64,000 nucleotides of DNA from Saprospirales bacterium (GTDB lineage Bacteria; Bacteroidota; Bacteroidia; Chitinophagales; Saprospiraceae): the NCBI GenBank assembly GCA_016703765.1, contig JADJBL010000013.1, forward strand, positions 75,504 to 139,503, in the 5' to 3' direction. Positions 25,646 through 35,261 of the stretch are shown in pieces. Both the position numbers and the translations under genes were made by a program. Each line of letters opens with the position of its first letter. Within the stretch, counting starts at the first letter, position 1. A model generated the notes under the pieces. It ran no database searches. It worked only from the letters and a program-made list of their open reading frames with translations, and had not been told where the DNA came from.

Positions 25646-28600
25646 AATGGCCTCGGTAACGGTAGCTGCAAATACAAGCGGTATCGCCAATATTCCCATT
25701 GCGGTTCCTGCCGGCGCTGTCCTCAATTCGGACATAGGCGTTCGCGTACGGATCAGCACGAATATGACCGCTTCCATGCTTCCCACCGGCCCTGCGCCCG
25801 ATGGCGAAGTAGAAGACTACCTGACCCAGGTCATGGCCTTCGACTGGGGGGATCTGGCCGATCCCGGCGCTGCAGGCTACCCGACCAACGCCACCGATGG
25901 CGGTGGGGAAGGCGAGGGCCCGAGCCATAAGATCCAGACCGGGATTAAACTCGGGGCTTCCGTAGACTCGGAAAACGACGGTCAACCCAGCGTCAATGCA
26001 GATGGCGATGGCGCCGATGAAAACGGTATCGCTTCCTTCCCGGTTTTTACAGCCGGCGAAACGGCTGCCATTGGCATTAACGTGATGAATATGAGCGGCG
26101 AGGCTGCCATGTTGTTCGGTTATATCGACTGGAACAAGGACGGCGATTTCGACGATCTCGACGAGGTGGCCAGCGTGGCCGTGCCTAATGGTACCAATGG
26201 AAATATAGATTTGTTTGTAAACGTGCCCGATGACGCCGTGCTCAATATGCCGCTCGGCGCGCGCTTCCGCCTCAGCACGGACGATGTAGCCTCGGCTATC
26301 CCCGTAGGTCCTTCGCCCGATGGGGAAGTGGAAGACTATCTGGTCATGGTCACCGGCTTCGATTACGGCGACCTTGCCGACAACGATGCTCCGGGTTCTT
26401 ACCCGACCAACGATTCCAACGGCGGAGAAGGCGTAGGCGCTTGCCATACGGTCGTTCCCGGCCTGAAAATCGGCGCCAGCGTCGACAACGAGGTGCTGGC
26501 CAACCCCAGCGCTGCCGCCAACGGCGACGACCTCAATGGGGCGGACGACGAAAACGGCATCGTTTCTTTCCCGACCTTTACGGCCGGTTTAAACGCCACG
26601 GTGGTGGTGAACGTCATGAATATGATGACGATTCCCTCCGCCGCTACGTTATACGGCTTTATAGACTGGAACAAAGACGGCGATTTCAACGACCCGAATG
26701 AAACGGTTTCGGTTCCCGTACCCGACGGTACCAACGGCAACGTCAACCTGACCTTTACGGTGCCTGCCACGGCCGTCCTGAATATGGAGCTCGGCGCGCG
26801 CTTCCGTCTGAGTACCCAAACCGGACTCAGCGCGACGGGTTGCGCTCCGAATGGCGAGGTGGAGGATTATTATGTGACCGCCACTGGAGTTGACTACGGC
26901 GACCTGGCCGATAACAACACTCCGGGCAGCTATCCCACCGACCCGACCAACGGCGCCGGGGAAGGCGTGGGGGCTTGCCATACTATCGTCACCGGCCTGA
27001 AGATCGGGTCCTCGGTCGATCCGGAAGCTGCGGCTACGCCCAGCGCATCGGCCGATGGCGACGACAACGGAGTCAGCGACGACGAAGACGGCATTATTTC
27101 TTTCCCGATGTTCACAACCAGTCAGCCGGCCACGGTTTCTGTCTATGTGATGAATATGCTGGGCAATGGGGCTGACGCTACCTTGTACGGTTTCATCGAC
27201 TGGAATCAGGACGGTGACTTCAACGACGCGGGAGAAACCGAAACGGCCTTTGTGCCCCACGGTACCAATGCCAATATCGGTCTTGATTTCGACGTACCGG
27301 CTACTGCGGTGACCAGTTCCCTGATCGGGGCTCGATTCCGCATCAGCACCAGCGGAGCGCTCAATGCGACCGGCTGCGCTCCGGACGGTGAAGTAGAAGA
27401 TTATATGGTCATGGTCAACGCCGTAGATTACGGCGATTTGCCCGATGACAATACGGCCGGTTCTTACCCGACCGATGATACCAACGGCTCCGGAGAAGGG
27501 ATCGGCGCTTGCCATACCCTCGTGACGGGCCTCAAAATCGGCGCTACGATCGACGGCGAACCGGGTGGAAACCCCAACGCCGGCAGCAATGGCGACGACA
27601 ACCTGGGCGCCGACGACGAAGACGGTATCGCCATGTTCCCCATGTTTATCGCTGGTCAATCGGCTTCCGTGTCGATCAACGTGATGAATATGCTGGGCAA
27701 TGGAGCAGACGCCAACCTGTACGGTTTCATCGACTGGAACCAGGACGGCGATTTCGACGATGCCGGCGAAACGGAAACCGCTTTTGTGCCCAACGGCACC
27801 AACGGTGCGATGAACCTCACGTTCGACGTACCCATCGACGCGGTGATCAATAGCGACCTGGGCGCTCGTTTCCGCCTGAGCACCGATAGCGGCCTGACCG
27901 CCATCGGCTGCGCTCCCGACGGAGAAGTGGAAGACTATATCGTGATGGCCGGCGCCATAGACTTCGGCGACCTGCCCGACAACGATCAGCCCGGTTCGTA
28001 CCCGACCAACACCACCGATGGATCTGGCGAGGGCGTAGGCGCTTGCCATCAAATTGTGGAAGGCCTGAAGATCGGTTCTTCGGTTGATCCGGAAGGCGCA
28101 GCCATGCCCAGCGATGAGGCAGACGGAGATGATGCCAACCCGATTGCCGGAACAGATGATGAAAACGGGGTAGCCAACTTCCCGATGTTCCTCGCAGGTC
28201 AACCCGCCACGGTGGAAGTCCTGGTGATGAATATGATACCGGACGGCCCCACCGCCTACCTGTACGGTTTTGCGGACTGGAATAAAGACGGAGATTTTGA
28301 AGACGCTGGTGAAGCCGTTTCAGTTCCGGTTGCCAATGGCGTCAACGGAACGGTGAACCTCGCCTTCAATGTGCCTGCAAACGCAGTGCTCAATATGGAG
28401 CAGGGTTTCCGCCTCCGCATCAGCACCGACGATGACCTCGACGCCACGGGATGCGCTCCCGACGGAGAAGTGGAAGACTATTTCATTACCGTGATGGCCT
28501 TCGACTTTGGAGACCTTGCCGACAACGATGCCCCCGGCTCCTATCCCACCAACACCACCGACGGTGGAGAAGGTGTGGGCGCAAGCCACAAGATCGTCGA

Positions 28601-29560
28601 TGGCTTGAAACTCGGCGCGAGCGTCGATTTCGAAACCAACGGCCAACCCTCGGCGAATGCCGACGGCGACGGCGCAGATGAAAACGGCATCGCTTCCTTC
28701 CCCGCTTTTGAAGCCGGAACCCCGGCTACCATCACCGTGAACGTCATGGATATGACGGGCGATCCCGCTGTGCTCTATGGCTTCATCGACTGGAACAAAG
28801 ACGGAGATTTTGAAGATCCCAACGAGAAATTCAATGTGACTATACCCGACGGAACCAATGGCAACGTGGTGATGAACGTCAACGTGCCGGAGGATGCAGT
28901 GCTCAATATGCCTTTGGGCGCTCGCTTCCGTCTGAGCACCGACGATATCGCGGCTTCTACACCGGAAGGCCCTGCGCCCAACGGAGAAGTGGAAGACTAC
29001 CTCGTGACCGTGGTTGCGTACGATTACGGCGACCTTGCCGATAACGACACTCCCAATTCCTTCCCGACCAACAATTTCAACGGCGGCGAAGGCCTGGGCG
29101 CAAAACACCAGATCATTGCAGCATTGCGCCTCGGCGTAATTGAAGATGCAGAAACGGACGGCCAGCAAAGCTCCGAAGCGACCGGCGACGACACCGGAGA
29201 TTCTCCGGATGACGAAGACGGCGTGGTATTCGCTACCCCGCTCGTGCCCGGTTATTCCGCTTGTCTGAAGATCACCGCTCATAACGCCACTGGCGCGAAC
29301 GCATACCTCCAGGCATGGATGGATTTCAACGGCAACGGAAAATTCGACGCCGGAGAAATGCTGACCACCGGTAGCTTCTCGCCTGTTGGGGCCATCATCC
29401 CCAATGGGGGCGTGGTGAACGCCGACTACTGTTTTACGGTTCCTGCAGGCGCGAGCTTCGAAGGCGGCATCCTGTCCGCCCGCTTCCGCCTCAGCAGCGC
29501 CGGCAGCCTTCCCTTTGCAGGGACCACCGCAACCGGTGAAGTGGAAGACTATGTGCTTCC
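24248..29560 (+). repeat. Ten tandem GEVED repeats
   Basis: Ten units of about 532 bases (about 177 residues) begin near 24248, 24782, 25305, 25840, 26360, 26890, 27425, 27958, 28500 and 29020. Each reads, with variation, D(F/W/Y)GDL(P/A)D, SYPT, GxGAxH, a DGDD/DDEDG acidic stretch, VMNM, GF(F/I)DWxxDGDF, RFRxST and APDGEVEDY. The Asp-rich motifs suggest calcium binding. Divergence between units shows an old array rather than recent copies. Confidence 0.85.
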
Positions 29561-31313
29561 TCTTGCAAAGATCGGCAACCTGGTCTGGGTTGATACGAAT
29601 GGCAACGGCATGCAGGACGAACCCGGAAGCGCTGGTATAAACGGCGTGGAGGTCCAGTTGACCTATGCAGGCCCGGACAACAACCTGGCAACCCTGGGTG
29701 ATAACGAAACCTATACGACCACTACTTCGCCGATGACCGTCGACGGGCAATACATGTTCGTCGGCCTGATCCCCGGTGTTTATGAAGCGAGCATCCCCTC
29801 CGACCCGGCAGGCTTCAATCCGACGGGTATCGATGCAGCCAATGACGAGATCGACAGCGATGACCCGGATGGCGTGGTATTTACCATCCCGGATCCGGTG
29901 CTCCTTCCGCTTAGCGAAGATGGTACCGGCGACGTGCCGGGTGTCATATTCCCCGACAGCAGGGATAACCTCACCTTCGATTTTGGTTTCTACGAACCGG
30001 CCTCCATCGGCAACTATACCTGGGTGGATGAGAACGGAAACGGAATCCAGGATCCGAACGAAGACCCGCTGCCAGGTATTACGGTTACCCTCACAGGAAC
30101 CGACGGCCTGGGCAACCCGGTCAACCAGGTCGATGTGACCGACCCCAACGGTCTGTATTTGTTCGAAAACCTGGTTCCAGGTTCTTACAAACTGACCTTT
30201 GAAACTACTTTCAACGACTACGTGATTTCGGACTCCAATCAGGGGAATGACGACACCGAAGACTCGGATGGCGATCTGAACATGAATGGTATGACCGTGT
30301 TCGAAGTGCTGACCTCCGGTGAAGAGAACCTCACCTATGATGCCGGTTACTACGAACCCGCCGAAATCGGCAATTATACCTGGGTAGACGAAGATGCCAA
30401 CGGCATTCAGGATCCGGGAGAAGACCCGTTACCGGGTGTTACCGTTATCCTTACGGGTACGACGGGCACAGGTGAGCCTGTCAACGAAGTAGCTTTGACG
30501 GATGCCAACGGCGTATACTGGTTTACCGGCCTGCAGCCAGGCGAATACAAACTTACTTTCCAGACTCCGCTCGGCGGCTATGTGAGCACGACGGCAAACG
30601 ATCCGGATGCAAATCCGAACGACTCCGACGACTCCGACGCCGATCCTTCCATGGGCGGTATGACCGAGGTAGAAGTACTTACTTCCGGTGAATCGAATCC
30701 GGATTACGATGCGGGTTACTACCTGCCTGCCGCAATCGGCAATTATGTCTGGAGCGATCTGGACGCAGATGGCGTGCAAGACACAGGCGAACCGGGTATT
30801 TCCAATGCCCCCGTGTTCCTTAGCGGAACCGACGGTCAGGGCAATCCCGTTAACCTTGCCACTACGACGGATTCCGACGGATACTATCTGTTTGATAATC
30901 TCGTCCCCGGTTCCTACAAGCTGACCTTCGGCACTCCTGCCGACTTCGATTACACTTCCCCGCTGAACGTGGGCAACGATGCCTTGGATAGCGATGCCAA
31001 TGCGGCTATGGGCGGTATGACGGTTTTTGAAACCCTGGTTTCCGGCGAATACAATCCGGATTACGATGCCGGTTTCTATGCTTGCCCGGAAATTGTGGTG
31101 AAAAACCTGCCTGTCAACCCGGTCTGCCCGGATGAAGAGGTAGCTGCTATTCAAATATTCACCATGCCGGGCGCCGCTCAAATCAGCTGGTCCGGTGGAG
31201 CTTCCATCGGCCTGGCAGACGGCTCGGCCAGCTGGCCCTATGGCGGAAATCCCTGCTTTCATAGCCACGGAAGAGGGCGCTCCGACCATTACGGTGACGG
31301 CCACTTTGGGTGA
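25647..31313 (+). CDS. Giant protein segment 3: GEVED repeats 3-10 and four SdrD_B-like domains
   Basis: This 1,888-codon segment finishes GEVED repeat 3 and contains repeats 4-10. Four SdrD_B-like domains follow, with openings KIGNLVWVDTNGNGMQDEPG, SIGNYTWVDENGNGIQDPNE, EIGNYTWVDEDANGIQDPGE and AIGNYVWSDLDADGVQDTGE. Such domains bind calcium and form stiff stalks in surface proteins. Coding ends near 31230: removing A31230 gives GSAAGPMAEIPAF and moves into the next segment. Confidence 0.88.
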   Translation: MASVTVAANTSGIANIPIAVPAGAVLNSDIGVRVRISTNMTASMLPTGPAPDGEVEDYLTQVMAFDWGDLADPGAAGYPTNATDGGGEGEGPSHKIQTGIKLGASVDSENDGQPSVNADGDGADENGIASFPVFTAGETAAIGINVMNMSGEAAMLFGYIDWNKDGDFDDLDEVASVAVPNGTNGNIDLFVNVPDDAVLNMPLGARFRLSTDDVASAIPVGPSPDGEVEDYLVMVTGFDYGDLADNDAPGSYPTNDSNGGEGVGACHTVVPGLKIGASVDNEVLANPSAAANGDDLNGADDENGIVSFPTFTAGLNATVVVNVMNMMTIPSAATLYGFIDWNKDGDFNDPNETVSVPVPDGTNGNVNLTFTVPATAVLNMELGARFRLSTQTGLSATGCAPNGEVEDYYVTATGVDYGDLADNNTPGSYPTDPTNGAGEGVGACHTIVTGLKIGSSVDPEAAATPSASADGDDNGVSDDEDGIISFPMFTTSQPATVSVYVMNMLGNGADATLYGFIDWNQDGDFNDAGETETAFVPHGTNANIGLDFDVPATAVTSSLIGARFRISTSGALNATGCAPDGEVEDYMVMVNAVDYGDLPDDNTAGSYPTDDTNGSGEGIGACHTLVTGLKIGATIDGEPGGNPNAGSNGDDNLGADDEDGIAMFPMFIAGQSASVSINVMNMLGNGADANLYGFIDWNQDGDFDDAGETETAFVPNGTNGAMNLTFDVPIDAVINSDLGARFRLSTDSGLTAIGCAPDGEVEDYIVMAGAIDFGDLPDNDQPGSYPTNTTDGSGEGVGACHQIVEGLKIGSSVDPEGAAMPSDEADGDDANPIAGTDDENGVANFPMFLAGQPATVEVLVMNMIPDGPTAYLYGFADWNKDGDFEDAGEAVSVPVANGVNGTVNLAFNVPANAVLNMEQGFRLRISTDDDLDATGCAPDGEVEDYFITVMAFDFGDLADNDAPGSYPTNTTDGGEGVGASHKIVDGLKLGASVDFETNGQPSANADGDGADENGIASFPAFEAGTPATITVNVMDMTGDPAVLYGFIDWNKDGDFEDPNEKFNVTIPDGTNGNVVMNVNVPEDAVLNMPLGARFRLSTDDIAASTPEGPAPNGEVEDYLVTVVAYDYGDLADNDTPNSFPTNNFNGGEGLGAKHQIIAALRLGVIEDAETDGQQSSEATGDDTGDSPDDEDGVVFATPLVPGYSACLKITAHNATGANAYLQAWMDFNGNGKFDAGEMLTTGSFSPVGAIIPNGGVVNADYCFTVPAGASFEGGILSARFRLSSAGSLPFAGTTATGEVEDYVLPLAKIGNLVWVDTNGNGMQDEPGSAGINGVEVQLTYAGPDNNLATLGDNETYTTTTSPMTVDGQYMFVGLIPGVYEASIPSDPAGFNPTGIDAANDEIDSDDPDGVVFTIPDPVLLPLSEDGTGDVPGVIFPDSRDNLTFDFGFYEPASIGNYTWVDENGNGIQDPNEDPLPGITVTLTGTDGLGNPVNQVDVTDPNGLYLFENLVPGSYKLTFETTFNDYVISDSNQGNDDTEDSDGDLNMNGMTVFEVLTSGEENLTYDAGYYEPAEIGNYTWVDEDANGIQDPGEDPLPGVTVILTGTTGTGEPVNEVALTDANGVYWFTGLQPGEYKLTFQTPLGGYVSTTANDPDANPNDSDDSDADPSMGGMTEVEVLTSGESNPDYDAGYYLPAAIGNYVWSDLDADGVQDTGEPGISNAPVFLSGTDGQGNPVNLATTTDSDGYYLFDNLVPGSYKLTFGTPADFDYTSPLNVGNDALDSDANAAMGGMTVFETLVSGEYNPDYDAGFYACPEIVVKNLPVNPVCPDEEVAAIQIFTMPGAAQISWSGGASIGLADGSASWPYGGNPCFHSHGRGRSDHYGDGHFG

Positions 31314-34300
31314 ATGTGAAATTACCTACGACTTTGTGATCGTGGTGGACGACAGTACCGATCCGATTTTCGTGAACTGTCCCGATGACATTACTGTAAA
31401 TAACGACGTTGACCTGTGCGGCGCCAATGTTTGGTGGGCACAACCCGTCGCGATCGACGAGTGCGCTTTTGAAGTTACGGTTACCCTCGATGGCCCTGTG
31501 CCGGGTTCCTACTTCGAAGTGGGCGCTCCGACCACCATCACCTACACCGCTGATGACGGCAATGGAAATACCGTTGAATGTATCTTTACCGTCGAGGTGT
31601 TGGATGTTCAACTGCCTGCGATCGAATGCCCCTACGCATTCGAAACGGTTGGGACAAACGGAGATCTTTGCACCTTTACCATCGAAAACGGGGTGATGGA
31701 TGCGGTTTCTTCCGACAACTGCCCGGACTGGACGCTGAGCAATGACTACGACCAAACCTCGAGCCTGAACGGCTCCGTGCTGCCCCTCGGCGAGACGACG
31801 ATCGTTTGGACGGTTACGGATGCATCGGACAACTCGTCCAGCTGCACGATGGTGATCACGGTGGTAGACGACGACTATCCCACCATTACCAATTGCCCCG
31901 AAGATATCGAGGTGGAAAACGACCCCGATGTATGCGGAGCAGTAGTGGAATATCTGGTGAACTTCGCGGACAACTGCGACGGGACTGACCTGACGGGCGA
32001 GCTGATTTACGGCTTCCCGAGTGGAGAAACCTTCCCGGTAGGTACCACGGAGGTAAAATGGCATTACACCGACCAGGCCGGCAACGGCCCTGTGGTATGC
32101 GAGTTTACCGTGACCGTGCTGGATACCGAGCAACCGACCATCGAGTGCCCGGAAGATATCGTAGTGGATATTGACGAAGACGGTATCGCAGTAGTAATAG
32201 AAGGAGAAGCCACTATCTTCTCTCAAAGCCCCTGCGGCGTGACGCTGACTTACCAGCCGCCATTCGGCGACGATAATTGCAGCGACTTCCTCATCACCCA
32301 CACCTCTGGCCTGGGCGCGGAGGACAACTGCACGGGTGCAGACTTTGAAGGCTGCTTTGCGATCGGCAACTGGGATATCAGCGCCGACGGCGATGGCTAC
32401 GTGGATACCGGCAATGCTCCGGACGACGTGACCCTGGTGTCGACCGATGACGGTACGAATAACGCCGAAACGCGCATGTGCATCACCATTCCTTCGGATG
32501 GCGTGCTGTCCTTTGATTGGAATTACGAATCGGACGACGATGCTCCTAACTACGATCCGTTCGGATACGAAGTAAATGGGGTATTCTTCCAACTGTCGGA
32601 TGACCTTGGGGCGAATATTCAAAGCGGTTCGGTGTCCATTCCTGTGGAAGCGGGCGACGAGTTCTGTTTTGTACAGGCCTCTACGGACGGATGCTGCGGA
32701 GCTGCAGCGACGATCTCCTCCTTCTTTGCATTTATCGACGACAATCCTCCGAGCCCTGAGTACTACGAATTCGGAGGAACTTATACGGAGACCTACATGA
32801 TCACGGATGCTTCGGGCAATTCGGAAGAGTGCTCGTTCAACATCACGGTGGAGGATTCTTTCCCACCGGTGATCGTTTGTCCGAACAACTTTGTGGTATG
32901 CACCGATGAGGCCAACTGCGGCGCACAGGTGATATACCCCTTCCCGCTGGCTTTTGACAACTGTCCGGGCTGGGAGGTAGAGTTGATAGAAGGTCCGCTT
33001 CCGGGCCAAAACTTCTCCTTGGGTAATACCCAGGTAATTTACACGATTACCGACGCGAACGGCAACTCCGTAACCTGCGACTTCAAAGTCCGCGTGGTAG
33101 ACTGCGAGGCGCCGACCTTCTTCGAATGCGCTCCTGATCAGGAGGTGGAGACGAGCAACAACGGTATCGACGACTGCTGCGCCGAAGTACCCCGCCTCAA
33201 AGGCGACGCGGTAGTTGGCGACAACTGCCAGGAAACCGGCGATCTTCCGCTGGTGGCCCTGTTCTACGATGAGGACTACACCGACACGCAGGAAAACTGC
33301 GACGGCGAGGCCTGGAACGTACGCCAGCACCTGGAAAACCGCGGATTTGACATCGTGTTCATCGACCGCCTGGAGGACTACCCGACCTGGTCGAACGCGC
33401 TGAACCAGTCGAGCTTGCTGGTCATCCCGGCACTGACGGGCAACGGGAACTTCCTGACGGATATCCCCAACTCGGTCAAGTCGCTGCTGTACAGCTTCGT
33501 ATCGACCAACGGCGCCAAACTGCTCATCATGGATGGCGGCGAGGGCCCGAACAACAACGCAGCCAACATCCTCAACGAGGTGTACGGCTACAGCCTGACG
33601 GACGACTGCTGCTACAACGGCAACCTGAGCTACTTGAACCTGGAGAACTCGCTCTACACGGGCTTCCAGAATGGACCGGTAGCTATTGAACAATACTTCC
33701 AGACCAAGATCATCTCCAACCTGGTATGGCCCGCCATTCCGATTTACGAGCTGGCTCTCAACGGACAAGTTGAGGACGGCTGGGCATCGGTAGCGCGTCT
33801 GCCCAAGGGCGATGGCGATATCATTTACTTCGGCTGGAGCTTCCGCAACGGAGGCCCGCTGTGCGCCAATGCGGACACGGAATTCACCGAAGTGCTCGAC
33901 CGTGCGCTGCTGCACCTGGCCGGTCAGGGAATCATCATCACCCAGTCTCCGGAAGCTTACAGCACGATCTGCGGCGAGCACGGAGAGGAGTTTGAAGTAA
34001 TCACCTCGGCCATCGACGCTGCGGGTAACGAATCGAGCTGCACGACGATCCTGACCTTGATCGACGACGAATTCCCGGACCTGTTTGTGCCTGATCCGAT
34101 CACCCTGGATTGCGAGGATATTAGCGAGACGCAAGATCCCTCTGCGCAGATCATCGACTGGCTGGCCAGCGCTTATGCCATCGACAACTGCGATGTGGAG
34201 CCCTACCTGACCTATGATTTTGATGTAACGACTCTTGATGTTTGCATAGGAGGCACCCTGACGGTGACCTGGACAGCGGTAGATGAGGCGGGTAATGCGA

Positions 34301-34509
34301 CGACGGGTACTTCGACCATCACGGTGGTACCGGATACGGACGCTCCCGACCTGTTCGTACCTGCCCCGATCACGCTGGACTGCGGCGATATCAACGAAAC
34401 GTCTGATCCTGCTGCGATCATCGACGCATGGGCCGGATACGCAAGCTCCGGACCTGTTCGTACCTGCCGCGATCACTTTGGATTGCGGCGACATCAGCGA
34501 AACGGCTGA
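31195..34509 (+). CDS. Giant protein segment 4: HYR domains with jelly-roll-like and GATase-like insertions
   Basis: Real coding runs from 31231 to about 34433. HYR-type Ig-like domains (NCPDDITVNNDVDLCGA, CPEDIEVENDPDVCGAVV, CPNNFVVCTDEANCGAQV) carry VTDxxGN motifs. One insertion (about 32290-32740) is a jelly-roll-like region with DGYVDTGNAPDDVTLVS. A second (about 33240-33930) begins LPLVALFYDEDYTDTQENC and contains NRGFDIVFIDRLEDY and AKLLIMDGGEGPNNNAANIL, like class I glutamine-amidotransferase/ThuA-like folds. The first 93-residue units follow. The end is a chimeric junction near 34433. Confidence 0.82.
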   Translation: MELPSAWQTARPAGPMAEIPAFIATEEGAPTITVTATLGECEITYDFVIVVDDSTDPIFVNCPDDITVNNDVDLCGANVWWAQPVAIDECAFEVTVTLDGPVPGSYFEVGAPTTITYTADDGNGNTVECIFTVEVLDVQLPAIECPYAFETVGTNGDLCTFTIENGVMDAVSSDNCPDWTLSNDYDQTSSLNGSVLPLGETTIVWTVTDASDNSSSCTMVITVVDDDYPTITNCPEDIEVENDPDVCGAVVEYLVNFADNCDGTDLTGELIYGFPSGETFPVGTTEVKWHYTDQAGNGPVVCEFTVTVLDTEQPTIECPEDIVVDIDEDGIAVVIEGEATIFSQSPCGVTLTYQPPFGDDNCSDFLITHTSGLGAEDNCTGADFEGCFAIGNWDISADGDGYVDTGNAPDDVTLVSTDDGTNNAETRMCITIPSDGVLSFDWNYESDDDAPNYDPFGYEVNGVFFQLSDDLGANIQSGSVSIPVEAGDEFCFVQASTDGCCGAAATISSFFAFIDDNPPSPEYYEFGGTYTETYMITDASGNSEECSFNITVEDSFPPVIVCPNNFVVCTDEANCGAQVIYPFPLAFDNCPGWEVELIEGPLPGQNFSLGNTQVIYTITDANGNSVTCDFKVRVVDCEAPTFFECAPDQEVETSNNGIDDCCAEVPRLKGDAVVGDNCQETGDLPLVALFYDEDYTDTQENCDGEAWNVRQHLENRGFDIVFIDRLEDYPTWSNALNQSSLLVIPALTGNGNFLTDIPNSVKSLLYSFVSTNGAKLLIMDGGEGPNNNAANILNEVYGYSLTDDCCYNGNLSYLNLENSLYTGFQNGPVAIEQYFQTKIISNLVWPAIPIYELALNGQVEDGWASVARLPKGDGDIIYFGWSFRNGGPLCANADTEFTEVLDRALLHLAGQGIIITQSPEAYSTICGEHGEEFEVITSAIDAAGNESSCTTILTLIDDEFPDLFVPDPITLDCEDISETQDPSAQIIDWLASAYAIDNCDVEPYLTYDFDVTTLDVCIGGTLTVTWTAVDEAGNATTGTSTITVVPDTDAPDLFVPAPITLDCGDINETSDPAAIIDAWAGYASSGPVRTCRDHFGLRRHQRNG

Positions 34510-35131
34510 CCCTGCTGCGATCATCGACGCATGGCTGGCCGAGGCTTATGCCACGGACAACTGCGATACGGATCCTGAGCTGTCGCACAGCTTCGACGGT
34601 TCGTTGCTCGACATCTGTGCCGATGCAACCTACGTCATCACGGTGACCTGGACGGCTAACGACGCCTGCGGTAATGAGACGGTACTGAGCTCTACCATCA
34701 CGGTGGTGCCGGATACGCAAGCTCCGGACCTGTTCGTACCTGCTGCGATCACTTTGGATTGCAGCGACATCAGCGAGACCTCCGACCCTGCTGCGATCAT
34801 CGACGCATGGTTGGCCGAGGCTTATACGACTGACAACTGCGATACAGACCCTGAACTGTCCACAGCTTCGACGGCACGTTGCTCGACATCTGCGCCGATG
34901 CCGAACCTACGACATCACGGTGACCTGGACGGCCAACGACGCTTGTGGCAACACGACGGTTCTGAGCTCTACCATCACGGTGGTGCCGGATACGGAAGAT
35001 CCGTTCCTGTTCGTACCTGCCCCGATCACTTTGGATTGCAGCGACATCTCCGAGACTTCCGACCCTGCTGCGATCATCGACGCATGGCTGGCCGAGGCTT
35101 ACGCCACGGACAACTGCGATACGGACCCTGA
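34283..35131 (+). CDS. Giant protein segment 5: repeat units of the 93-residue array
   Basis: Real coding in this frame runs from about 34442 to 34860 and covers one complete unit (from APDLFVPAAITLDCGDISET) and most of another. Relative to the other units, one G is missing after 34860 (CTGTC-CACAGC against CTGTCGCACAGC), and two bases are extra near 34901. Together these pass reading to the next segment. Codons before 34433 and after 34860 in this frame are artefacts. Confidence 0.65.
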   Translation: MRRVMRRRVLRPSRWYRIRTLPTCSYLPRSRWTAAISTKRLILLRSSTHGPDTQAPDLFVPAAITLDCGDISETADPAAIIDAWLAEAYATDNCDTDPELSHSFDGSLLDICADATYVITVTWTANDACGNETVLSSTITVVPDTQAPDLFVPAAITLDCSDISETSDPAAIIDAWLAEAYTTDNCDTDPELSTASTARCSTSAPMPNLRHHGDLDGQRRLWQHDGSELYHHGGAGYGRSVPVRTCPDHFGLQRHLRDFRPCCDHRRMAGRGLRHGQLRYGP

Positions 35132-35261
35132 ACTTTCTCACAGCTTCGACGGCAACTTGCTGGACATCTGCGCCGATGCAACCTACGTCATCACGGTGAC
35201 CTGGACGGCAGTAGACCATTGCGGCAACACGACGGTTCTGACGTTTCGACCATCACGGTAG
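34920..35261 (+). CDS. Giant protein segment 6: part of the 93-residue array
   Basis: This short open stretch finishes one unit (TWTANDACGNTTVLSSTITV) and contains one more, ending TWTAVDHCGNTTVL near 35240. One G is missing after 35240: GTTCTG-ACG should read GTT CTG GAC GTT TCG to give VLDVSTITV. The frame then continues in segment 7. It has no start codon of its own worth believing. Confidence 0.6.
   Translation: MTWTANDACGNTTVLSSTITVVPDTEDPFLFVPAPITLDCSDISETSDPAAIIDAWLAEAYATDNCDTDPELSHSFDGNLLDICADATYVITVTWTAVDHCGNTTVLTFRPSR

Noticed and set aside
31183..34524. A 1,113-residue open frame on the minus strand
   Set aside because: It is antisense to HYR coding sequence with clear domain wording. 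The long antisense opening follows from GC-rich codon use in repeats, and its translation is rich in Arg, Val and His with no domain.
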